The notes under the pieces are model-generated. The model saw only the letters and a program-made list of their open reading frames with translations, made no database searches and was not told where the DNA came from. A program made the translations under genes and the position numbers. Below are positions 6,767 to 15,500 of a DNA stretch of 55,064 bases, piece by piece; the stretch's first letter is position 1, and each line of letters opens with the position of its first letter. Source of the stretch: a virus; the IMG/VR virus record IMGVR_UViG_3300031251_000961, positions 1 through 55,064 of that record, one strand, 5' to 3'.

Positions 6767-8881
6767 TTATAATCCTGTTGCTTTAGTGTAAAACATTCTT
6801 GTTCCTGCATAAATAGTAGCTACATTGCTGGTAACAGTAGCCGCTTGTAATGTTATCGTTCCGGCAGTTGTACTATTCTGTACTAAAAAAGTTTCTCTAA
6901 ATGTTACCTGTACACCTGTGCCTGTTGCGAAGGTTGTGCCCAGTGTATTTATGGCGGAAATTAATGACGGTACTTGTGTTGCAGCAAGTGTTGCGCCTCC
7001 TAAGTAAGCCTCTCCAACTACTGTGCATCCTGTAGGAGCTCCAACAGCTAATTTTAACCCTGTTGAACTTGTAGCTTTGCTTGCAGTTCCTTCAATAGTT
7101 ACGTAATACTTCTCGTTTGGCGCAATAGCAAATGATAAGTTTGTCGAAACTGCGGTAGTTGATGAAGTTGTGAAATTACTTGTCAGAAAAACAGGATTAT
7201 TTGCCTGCAAAGGACTTCGCCATTCATAAGCGTTATTCCTGTAAAAAGCCGTTAATGTGGTACTATCATTTGCAGCACTACTTATAATGGCAGCGCTACC
7301 ACCTGGTAAAGAAAGTGTACGACCCCCTGTTCCATCCTGCACAATTGTGATAGTATAATAATCTCCAGCTTGAGGGTTTGTAATTATAAGGGTATCAATT
7401 CCTGTTATAGTTAATCTGGCATTATATCCGTTGGCTACATTCCATGTTGAGTTTACCCCAGATAAAGAAAGTGATTGCACAACTTTATTTGCTGAAAGAG
7501 TAGTACCACTTATTACAAATTGATTATCTGTAGTTATGGTTTTTGAAACTGATATGGCGCTATCCTTTGATTTTTTTAATGCCAATTTTGTGGCAAATGA
7601 ATTTACAGTATCGAGATAATTATTTGTAACCGCAGTAATTAATCCCTTTCCATTTACTGTAATTGTATTTGTAGATGTGTTGCTTCCAAATGTGCCAACG
7701 TTGCTGTTTACAGTTGCAAGCGTTCCAGCTACGCTACCTGTACCACTTGCAGTTAAATCGCCTGTTATTGCTGTAATACCACCACCGCCGCCTACATAAC
7801 TTGCAAGCATCTGCTTTACTGTTTTGGTTGTTGCAGCCTTATTAGATGAATCAGCAGAAGATGGCGATAAATGATAAGCATAACCTGTGGAATTAATCTC
7901 TCCTGTTACATCAAGTGGAAATACAGGATTAGGTTGGTCTATACCTACATTACCGGCATCAGTCCACGTCATAATTGTAGCAGTATCTTGGGTATAAGGT
8001 AATGATGTAATAGGCGATGCGAGCAAACCTAAATGCATTTTCCAGCCAGTTCCGTCACCAAAACCAATTCTTGTTGAAACTGGGGATGTTTGTCTGGTAA
8101 TTGCAAAGTTATTTATTTGAAAATCGGGTGAAACTGTAATAGCTGATACTGCACCTATACGTATCTTATCCCTAAAATTTTTCATACCATATATATCCTG
8201 GTATACATTAGTAATAGTTCCTGATGTAATACCAGAACCTGCTGCTGGAATATTTAGTGTATGCGTTCCGGTTACTGTACTCCAGTTTGGGGCAGTGCCA
8301 GAAGAACCGTTTGCAAAAGTTTGTGTATAAGATGTAGAACCATTCAATGTTCCTATAAAACCACCTAACTGTGTAAATGTTGGCCAGTTACCCTTCCTTG
8401 CAACTCCAGCACCATCAACTAATCCTAATTTATAAGTAGTGGTATCTAATGGTATTGTTGCAGCAAAATTCTTTCGTGTGTAAGGTGAAAGCATTGAAGC
8501 GCTATCACCGTACTTCATATAATTGGCGTTTATAGCAGCAATAAGGCTATCAAAACGGGCTATACGCAGATAATTAAAAAGCATTGTGGCGGTATCCGAA
8601 AGTAATAACCTGTTCAAAACAGTATTCCAGTTTGGGGAATTATCGGTAACGCTTGTTGTCCACGCTGAACCTGTTGATTTAGCAATGCCAGCGCCTGGAT
8701 AAACCATACCACCACCAGCTGCTACAGTAGCACTATCAGCAACTACATGCCATACGCCAGAATCATCCAGCCACTGCAGGCTACCACCCTTCATTGAAAC
8801 CCTATTGGTAATAGCGGTACGGTTTACCTGCGCTTGCAGGATGCATGGTAATAGTAACAGTATAAAAAAAAGCTTCTTCAT
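6767..8881 (-). CDS. Tail-fibre-like protein with N-terminal signal peptide
   Basis: A 704-aa protein starting with a strong signal sequence (MKKLFFILLLLPCILQAQ). The body is low-complexity and rich in Gly, Thr, Ser and Asn, with fibre-like strands such as ITGDLTASGTGSVAGTLA and TVNGKGLITAVTN, a wording common in phage tail fibres and collars. The C-terminus has a compact beta domain (about residues 560-704). It is flanked by the SGNH hydrolase and CBM-like genes. Function is inferred from composition and position. Confidence 0.65.
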   Translation of the reverse strand: MKKLFFILLLLPCILQAQVNRTAITNRVSMKGGSLQWLDDSGVWHVVADSATVAAGGGMVYPGAGIAKSTGSAWTTSVTDNSPNWNTVLNRLLLSDTATMLFNYLRIARFDSLIAAINANYMKYGDSASMLSPYTRKNFAATIPLDTTTYKLGLVDGAGVARKGNWPTFTQLGGFIGTLNGSTSYTQTFANGSSGTAPNWSTVTGTHTLNIPAAGSGITSGTITNVYQDIYGMKNFRDKIRIGAVSAITVSPDFQINNFAITRQTSPVSTRIGFGDGTGWKMHLGLLASPITSLPYTQDTATIMTWTDAGNVGIDQPNPVFPLDVTGEINSTGYAYHLSPSSADSSNKAATTKTVKQMLASYVGGGGGITAITGDLTASGTGSVAGTLATVNSNVGTFGSNTSTNTITVNGKGLITAVTNNYLDTVNSFATKLALKKSKDSAISVSKTITTDNQFVISGTTLSANKVVQSLSLSGVNSTWNVANGYNARLTITGIDTLIITNPQAGDYYTITIVQDGTGGRTLSLPGGSAAIISSAANDSTTLTAFYRNNAYEWRSPLQANNPVFLTSNFTTSSTTAVSTNLSFAIAPNEKYYVTIEGTASKATSSTGLKLAVGAPTGCTVVGEAYLGGATLAATQVPSLISAINTLGTTFATGTGVQVTFRETFLVQNSTTAGTITLQAATVTSNVATIYAGTRMFYTKATGL

Positions 8882-8885
8882 ATAA

Positions 8886-11018
8886 TTAATTTATGAGCAC
8901 CCAGTTGGTACCGTTAGATTTTAAAGTATACGTTTGATATTGAATTGCGCCAACTAGTGTAGTGGCGCCATTAATAGTTTCAGATCCTGCAGGATCAATT
9001 GTTAGAGTGCCCGTACCACTGTTGATAATATTATAAATTGTTCCTGCAATACCCGAAGCGGTAGGGAGTGATAAAGTAAAAGTTCCGGTGCAGCTTATTG
9101 TATAATCCGTTGTTGTTGCAGTGTATGTTGATGATACAGCGGTATAAGGTGTTGAAATGCCACCAGCAAATTTTGCAGAGCCGTCGCCGTATATAGTAAA
9201 TTTATCAACTTCAGCATTATCAACTTTAAATATAGCAGCACTATTAGAAAGCGGCTTCATTATATTGGCATGTAAATCTGCAGAATCCCAGTTAGCAACA
9301 TTGAACATATAACCATTACCAACGTCCCTGCACCATGCGTCAAACTGCAGGCCTGCAAACACATCATTGCTCCATGAATATATCCGGGGCCTTACTACAC
9401 CTGTCGAAGGCGTAAACATTACAATTGCAATCCCGTTTTTACCTACGGCATTTGAAACACCTCCGGAAAATAAATCACCATTTTCGTTATTATTTAATTT
9501 CGTTTTTATAAGCGATAAAGCAGCATTTCTTTGTGGATTATAAACTTCGTTTATACCTGTCATGTTATGCCAATTAGGTAATGTATCAGCATCACCGATA
9601 ATAACCTGCGTGGTTTTATTCGTATCCTCCAGCGATTTAAACGCAGTTTTAAGCCATAATTCATAATTGGTTGCTCCCAAATCAATGGTTGTATTGCGTA
9701 ACAAAGTTCCTTCAAGACTTATCGTTTGTCCAGATTTTGTTAATCCGTTATTTGCATATTCAACACCTGTTAAATTTAAATTACCTGTTAAATACCCATA
9801 AATATCACGTGCAATAAATTTGTAACCGCTATCGCTTGCATGGATATTATCAGGATCCATGATTGCAGCACTGGTATCATTAATCATTTGATCCTGGAAT
9901 ATATTCAGGTAGAGCGTACCATTATGCCTTGCAACCGTATCACAAGCTGCGACAAAATCCAGATGCCTTTGACGAGTTAGTGCAGGATTGCCGGTTGAAA
10001 TATCTGTAGCGGTATAGCCTGCTTGTCCATTCCACCATGGAGTTACAACCAGAATATTAGAAGCTGGCCACTTTTTAACTGTAGTTATATATTTTATACA
10101 ACTATCATAATCAGTGATAAAATTAGCAGGCGTATAAGTACCGCCGTTATACCTAAAATCGTTTAGCCCAAAAGCAAGTACCAGTAATTTATTTTTTGTA
10201 TTCTTTACTGGTACATTAGGTAAATTATCTACCAAATTCTGGCCACCTCCCCAGTTTAAGGGGCTTCTTTTTTCTAACGTTGCGCCATCAGAGTGATGAT
10301 TATTTTGAACGGTACCGGTGAGATTGGCAAGATAAAGTGGCCACTGGTTTGATTGCCCGTAACTATCCGTAAAATAAGTTATAGAATCTCCAGGGTTAAA
10401 TATAAATCCGGCATGTGGCACCTGGTTTATATTTCTTAGCTGTTGCCATTTAAAACGAAATGCGGCTACTGAATCGTTAGAATGCGCAGTATCTTTTTCC
10501 AGCCCATCGCCATAATAGAGGCTTTTTATAACGATATCGGAATCATTCAAAGGGTCATGAGGCTTGGCAACTAAAGTATCATGTGAGTTTACTGGATCAC
10601 CGTTTACAATTGCAGTATTTAATGATGCAATCAAGGCATTGATAGAATCGGAAATTATTCTCCTTATTAAAGCTGTGTCTGTTGGACCGCCGCCTGATCC
10701 AGCTACACCAATATGAATACTATCCCAACTGTGTCTTTTGGGATCATAAATAAATAAGCGATGGTTGCAACTATCAACAACCATTGCAGCTTTATGAATA
10801 TCTATGCTTCTAAGAGAAGTCGGTGAGCCGCAAAACGTAGGCAAAAAAGATGCGCTATCGACGTTTTGGCGCATTTGTGTAACGCCATACAAAGTTGGTT
10901 TTTGGAATGTCCCTTGTGCATTACTAAAATTTGCATAAAGCAAAAAGAAGAGGGCAATTACTGCAGGCCGGTAGTTATCTAGCAATGCGATGCCCTCTTT
11001 TGGCATCTTAAATTTCAT
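8886..11018 (-). CDS. SGNH/GDSL-type hydrolase with fibre-like flanks, candidate tail-spike esterase
   Basis: A 710-aa protein with an N-terminal hydrophobic export-like segment (residues 18-35, ending NFSNAQ). The catalytic domain spans about residues 205-410: block I FTDSYGQSNQWP (Ser219 likely nucleophile, Thr in place of the usual Gly), block III GLND (284-287), and block V DPDNIHASDSGY (Asp390, His393). A nearby PGDSIT also looks GDS-like but is not followed by the WPxxLA helix. The C-terminus carries a beta-rich fibre domain. Deacetylation or de-esterification of surface polysaccharide is the likely role. Confidence 0.78.
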   Translation of the reverse strand: MKFKMPKEGIALLDNYRPAVIALFFLLYANFSNAQGTFQKPTLYGVTQMRQNVDSASFLPTFCGSPTSLRSIDIHKAAMVVDSCNHRLFIYDPKRHSWDSIHIGVAGSGGGPTDTALIRRIISDSINALIASLNTAIVNGDPVNSHDTLVAKPHDPLNDSDIVIKSLYYGDGLEKDTAHSNDSVAAFRFKWQQLRNINQVPHAGFIFNPGDSITYFTDSYGQSNQWPLYLANLTGTVQNNHHSDGATLEKRSPLNWGGGQNLVDNLPNVPVKNTKNKLLVLAFGLNDFRYNGGTYTPANFITDYDSCIKYITTVKKWPASNILVVTPWWNGQAGYTATDISTGNPALTRQRHLDFVAACDTVARHNGTLYLNIFQDQMINDTSAAIMDPDNIHASDSGYKFIARDIYGYLTGNLNLTGVEYANNGLTKSGQTISLEGTLLRNTTIDLGATNYELWLKTAFKSLEDTNKTTQVIIGDADTLPNWHNMTGINEVYNPQRNAALSLIKTKLNNNENGDLFSGGVSNAVGKNGIAIVMFTPSTGVVRPRIYSWSNDVFAGLQFDAWCRDVGNGYMFNVANWDSADLHANIMKPLSNSAAIFKVDNAEVDKFTIYGDGSAKFAGGISTPYTAVSSTYTATTTDYTISCTGTFTLSLPTASGIAGTIYNIINSGTGTLTIDPAGSETINGATTLVGAIQYQTYTLKSNGTNWVLIN

Positions 11019-11067
11019 ATTTCAAATTTATATTTTAAATATTGAATAATTAAATTAAATATTTCCA

Positions 11068-12261
11068 CTATTGCACAATCATCCATGCAATGGCAACATT
11101 TTGGGCAACTCCAACCAACTCTGCAGCTGCCAGATAAAAATTATTTGGCTTATCAACAGGATCATGCCACCAGGCAGTACTTACTTTTACATCTTTACTG
11201 TGATCAAGGGTATTATTGCTTTGTGTACTTAAGAAAATAAAGTAATCATCCACTATATTTTTGTTGTGAGTAATTTTCCACCCAGTTATTGCAGATGGTA
11301 CATCGCCAATATTAAAATATCCTGTTGCCAAGATCTTAGGCAACGCAGTTGGTACAGCTTCACCGATGTTTACAATTGTTTTATTCCAGCTGGTGCCATC
11401 AAAAGAAAATTCGCAGATTGTACCAAATGGTAAATCAAAAGAAGCAACTGCTGCATTACCACTGATCAATGTCGCATTATCGAAATAAACTTTCGGCACA
11501 TCAGTCAATGCGGCATAAGCTCCTACATTTGTAAACCTGAAAACATACCCAATTGGTGGATCTGCTCTAAAATGAAAAGCAGCTGCATTACCCGCCATTC
11601 TAATCAACTTTCTTAAATGAATTGTTGAATCGTAATCAACAGATGCAGTAATATCTACAAACATATTTGCGTTCCCTGCAGTTGGCCCAAACTGCTTTCC
11701 TACAACGCTGTCATTAACAGGATTAGAAACTACTATTGAATTTTTTTCTATTACCCATTCTTCATTTTCACTAAATAGATCTCCAGTTTGAATTAAATCA
11801 AAGCCATCGCCATTGTCTGCAATTTGTACTCCTTCGAAAACAAAGCCATATCCATTTCTATATGCCTTATATTCTGTTGGTAAAAGTCCTGTGAGTAAAG
11901 GATGATGAAACGAAGTATCACCAGCTGCAGGTGTATTTGCCTGGCCGTCACCAATTCTAAATCTTATAGGGTCAAAGACTGTAACTACGTTTTCTTTAGG
12001 TTGTTCATGATACCAGTGTAATAGCCCTCCCGAAGCGGTATAAAGCCTTATTTCATGTACAAGTCTATCAAGGCCGCTAAATGAAACAGCATACGGAACC
12101 TGATGGCCAGCCCCAACTGTCGGGATACCGCTACTATTTCGTTCAGGTATTATCAAGCGATCAACCTCAGTAACGGCACCACTGTTCAGTATTTCATAAA
12201 CAATGGCAACAAGATTTTCATGCAGCGTTGGATACGGACTTAAGGTGTAATTTATTTCCAT
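11068..12261 (-). CDS. Phage tail or baseplate-associated structural protein, unknown
   Basis: A 397-aa beta-rich protein with no signal peptide. The middle part has strand patterns such as TVFDPIRFRIGDGQ and PLLTGLLPTEYKAYRNG, similar to fibre-hinge or head-binding regions of tail fibres. It follows the tail-tip genes and precedes the secreted fibre-like genes by 49 bp, so it may link fibres to the tail tip. Family not recognised. Confidence 0.55.
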   Translation of the reverse strand: MEINYTLSPYPTLHENLVAIVYEILNSGAVTEVDRLIIPERNSSGIPTVGAGHQVPYAVSFSGLDRLVHEIRLYTASGGLLHWYHEQPKENVVTVFDPIRFRIGDGQANTPAAGDTSFHHPLLTGLLPTEYKAYRNGYGFVFEGVQIADNGDGFDLIQTGDLFSENEEWVIEKNSIVVSNPVNDSVVGKQFGPTAGNANMFVDITASVDYDSTIHLRKLIRMAGNAAAFHFRADPPIGYVFRFTNVGAYAALTDVPKVYFDNATLISGNAAVASFDLPFGTICEFSFDGTSWNKTIVNIGEAVPTALPKILATGYFNIGDVPSAITGWKITHNKNIVDDYFIFLSTQSNNTLDHSKDVKVSTAWWHDPVDKPNNFYLAAAELVGVAQNVAIAWMIVQ

Positions 12262-12265
12262 ATAA

Positions 12266-13189
12266 TTAAATTGATTCTATTTCTTGAATTGGCACAATGT
12301 TGCCGGGGCCAAAAAATCCCGTATCAATATTGTACCCCGTTATTATACCCGGTGCCAGCTCAGTTAAATCATTTTGTTGCACACTGTATGAATTAATTGA
12401 TTCCACTAATTCAAGTGTGGCCCATCGAAGAGGATAGTTTTTTATCTTTTGCGTATCAATGTCCGAGCCATCCTTCATTGCGAATTGTTTTCCTTTCAGA
12501 TTCACATAATCACAGCAAAAAATCCTGTTGATGATATCAAATATGTAAGGCGACGCTCCCTTAGCCGGCGCTACCTGCATGTAAAAAATTCTATAAGGCA
12601 CACCATTAACAAGTACAGTATCGCGGGTTTGATTTATGCTGTTAATTCTGTCAGCTTTAAAATCCGGATCCAGTAATTCGTATTCGACACAAAATGTCAT
12701 TTTTAATCTTGTTGGCCCGGATAGCCAAATAGTATCAAAATCATTTACTGAGTGTGAATATGTAATTGGCTTGACATACTTATGAGTGTCTTTAGAATAA
12801 ATGCATTCGCTTATATATGGCGCCTGGTAACTGAGTAAACCAAAGTTTTGGTATAGCCAGTAATAATCTTCTGGTTTACCGCTAATGTCAAAATCTAATT
12901 CATAAACATTCAATTGCCCTGCCCCAAGTGGGAACATTGCTGTCCATGGTATAGAATGAACAATTTGCTGCAGTGAGTTGTATATTTTCAAATCATCAGG
13001 GGCTACGGTGCTCATACATTGAAGCCTGGTTACAGTGCCGCGTAACCATTTTTGCGTATAGAAAACACTTTTTTGAAAATCCTTTAATTGAAAGGAAGTA
13101 AGATCATCATCAAAGTGAATACCTGGCGTTGCTGTAGCCGGTACAAATTTGAAAGGACAATGCTTCGATATTTGTGAGTAATTAGGCAT
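12266..13189 (-). CDS. Tail-tip associated protein, unknown
   Basis: A 307-aa protein rich in aromatic residues and beta-strand patterns, with no membrane segment or signal. It overlaps the stop region of the preceding 772-aa tail gene by 8 bp and ends 4 bp before the next structural gene, which indicates translational coupling in the tail module. Position after the tape measure and the large tail-tip protein suggests a distal tail component. Confidence 0.55.
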   Translation of the reverse strand: MPNYSQISKHCPFKFVPATATPGIHFDDDLTSFQLKDFQKSVFYTQKWLRGTVTRLQCMSTVAPDDLKIYNSLQQIVHSIPWTAMFPLGAGQLNVYELDFDISGKPEDYYWLYQNFGLLSYQAPYISECIYSKDTHKYVKPITYSHSVNDFDTIWLSGPTRLKMTFCVEYELLDPDFKADRINSINQTRDTVLVNGVPYRIFYMQVAPAKGASPYIFDIINRIFCCDYVNLKGKQFAMKDGSDIDTQKIKNYPLRWATLELVESINSYSVQQNDLTELAPGIITGYNIDTGFFGPGNIVPIQEIESI

Positions 13190-15500
13190 TTTCTATTAAT
13201 TTTGACATATCATTATTTGCCGCGGCAAGTAACTTCCATTGTTGCACATCATTTGTTCCTGGCTTAATACCTCCATCCCACATATAACCATAGTAATTCA
13301 CTCCTTTTATTGGAAATTGAACCAGGCTATACCTGTTGGCTTCCATTTTCTTTAAAAGGTCAAAAGGAACGTTTGTAGTAATAGTAAAATAATAAGGCAG
13401 AAATAGCTTTGGACCTAAAGCGCCAATAGGAATATCTGCATCTTCGGTTATTGTCACACCATTATAAGTTCTGCTGAAGGAACTATTTTTATCACCGCTC
13501 TGGAAAACAACAGACTTTAAATCCTGGTAATCTAAAATAGAATGGATATAAGGACCATTATTTAATACACTAATTTTTGGAGACAGATCGTAATTGTATC
13601 CGAGATCAGGGTGAAGGACACCACTTGTTGAAGTGTATGCAAGACGCTTAAGTTTATACCAATCCGCGTTACTGCCGGTAAGTGCTCCATTTAATGTTGC
13701 GTTAGTTAGCACCTCGGCAACTTGTATATAGGTGTAGCCAACTATAAGATAACTTGTATTTAAAATTGTGTAAGTGCCGTTATTGCTTGCTGCGCCGGCT
13801 ATAATAATTTTTGTACCGTTGGCTAATGTTGGCCATGTCCCGCTGATCTTAATAAAATAACCTCCGCTAACTACTGTTTCAAAGTCTCCGGAATAATAAA
13901 TATAATCAGCGCCTTTTGTAGTACTGATCATAAACACATCATTATCGGCGGTATTATCAGTGGTATCTTGTCCTGTAAGATCATTTCTGGTTGCTTCAAT
14001 ACCGTACATGTCTGCCCGGTAGTCACTGACAAGATCCAGCTCTGTTACTATCCTGGTTAACGGCGTTGTATATTGCTGAGTGACATTTACTTCATCACGT
14101 CCATTTATTTTATCGATCTCCTGGTTGGGATAGCCTGCTTTAATTGTATTTATTATTAAATCTTCAGCGGCAACAACTTCATAATTATTTATTGTAGGAA
14201 GAGTTATCACTACATCTTTTCGAAAAAAATAATCATGCTTTTCTATTACTATAAAATCACCTTCTATACCCAAACCAATTCCGTATCGTTGCAGTGACTT
14301 GAAAAAGCTTTTAATACTGCTTTTTATTGAACTTACGGATTGATACTTTCTTAACGCTGGCCCACTTGTCAGCAATAAATCGTCTTTTAAACTTTCTAGG
14401 AAGGAAGATTTTAAATTATATTTTCCATCTGTGAGTTTACTTACTATTTCCTGGCCTAAAGTAAAAGGTGTAAGGCATTCGGCAAAAGTTGGAGCGAAAG
14501 TAACATCGTACTGCAACGTAAAGCTTCCATCTAAAATTGTATACCAATTTGTAGCACTTGAAACAAAATTGGGAAATGCTCTCAATGTTAAAAACTCATT
14601 GGGATTTATCGGGATACTTAGGTCGAAAGGAATTGTGATAATTTCCCCTGCTGTATGCACTTGATTATGAAAACTAAAATCCACTACGGTTGTAGGTATG
14701 GACTGAAACGGCGAACATCTTTTAAATAAAAGCTGTGTACTGCCGGTAACATTTATTTTAATTCTTAACTGCCCTTTTATTTTTGCAACTACATTTTTAG
14801 TAATACTTCTAAAAAGCCAATTATCGCCTGCATTTGTTGTATAACTATAAAGTGATGCCTGGCTATCTACCCCCTGAGTTGTGCCTTCTGTAGCAGTAAT
14901 ACCTGCACCTATATAATAAAATTCACCGGTTATGTCCTGATTTTCATAAATAGTATAAGTTACAGTATTAGTAAATGGCACGCCATCCAGATAAACAACT
15001 TTTTTATTCGGATTTGTTGAAATAGGAATTTCGTAAACAGTAGTTTCAAAAGCTTTTAAATATTTACCAGGACCGCCTTCCATGGCATTAACCGTAAAAT
15101 CATTATTAGTTTGTTTAAACTTACTAAAATCAATTTCGCACGAATACCAACTTTCATAATTGTATGGAAAATTCAGCCTGTCTAATTTATGGATAGCTAG
15201 ATAACACAAGCATTCTATTCCAAATAACCACATTCTATTGCGTAAAACCTTTGCTGCGTTTTTTGTAAACTTCATCGGCACGGTCATATCCCGAAATACA
15301 CCAAGGTATTTATTATTGCGTGCATATTTTACCAAAGTATCTTTCCATCCAGTCGGATCATCTTTTAAATATGCAGGTTGATTATCTGGCTTTTTAAAGG
15401 TCGCACCGTCGGCCTCCAATACATGGCCCGTTGCATCATCTACATACAACGGCTTCTTATCAGCGCTCAGTAACCAAAATAAAAATGTTTTCCTGGCCAT
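13182..15500 (-). CDS. Large tail-tip (hub or distal tail) structural protein
   Basis: A 772-aa protein directly downstream of the tape measure gene; its ATG overlaps the tape measure stop (TAATG). This position is typical for distal tail or hub proteins of siphoviruses. The N-terminal part (1-150) is alpha/beta. The middle (about 400-560) contains a helix with repeated SSIKSSIKSFFKSL and a domain (INNYEVVAAEDLIINTIKAGYP) that looks like a hub fold. No peptidase or lysozyme motif is visible. Confidence 0.6.
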   Translation of the reverse strand: MARKTFLFWLLSADKKPLYVDDATGHVLEADGATFKKPDNQPAYLKDDPTGWKDTLVKYARNNKYLGVFRDMTVPMKFTKNAAKVLRNRMWLFGIECLCYLAIHKLDRLNFPYNYESWYSCEIDFSKFKQTNNDFTVNAMEGGPGKYLKAFETTVYEIPISTNPNKKVVYLDGVPFTNTVTYTIYENQDITGEFYYIGAGITATEGTTQGVDSQASLYSYTTNAGDNWLFRSITKNVVAKIKGQLRIKINVTGSTQLLFKRCSPFQSIPTTVVDFSFHNQVHTAGEIITIPFDLSIPINPNEFLTLRAFPNFVSSATNWYTILDGSFTLQYDVTFAPTFAECLTPFTLGQEIVSKLTDGKYNLKSSFLESLKDDLLLTSGPALRKYQSVSSIKSSIKSFFKSLQRYGIGLGIEGDFIVIEKHDYFFRKDVVITLPTINNYEVVAAEDLIINTIKAGYPNQEIDKINGRDEVNVTQQYTTPLTRIVTELDLVSDYRADMYGIEATRNDLTGQDTTDNTADNDVFMISTTKGADYIYYSGDFETVVSGGYFIKISGTWPTLANGTKIIIAGAASNNGTYTILNTSYLIVGYTYIQVAEVLTNATLNGALTGSNADWYKLKRLAYTSTSGVLHPDLGYNYDLSPKISVLNNGPYIHSILDYQDLKSVVFQSGDKNSSFSRTYNGVTITEDADIPIGALGPKLFLPYYFTITTNVPFDLLKKMEANRYSLVQFPIKGVNYYGYMWDGGIKPGTNDVQQWKLLAAANNDMSKLIENA

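Noticed and set aside
4217-11018. A further DGR target among the fibre-like genes
   Set aside because: I looked for the VR core (GGTCTC-GGCTCC-GTAC pattern and CCCCCG end) in the tail genes and saw no copy; only the two early-region targets carry it.
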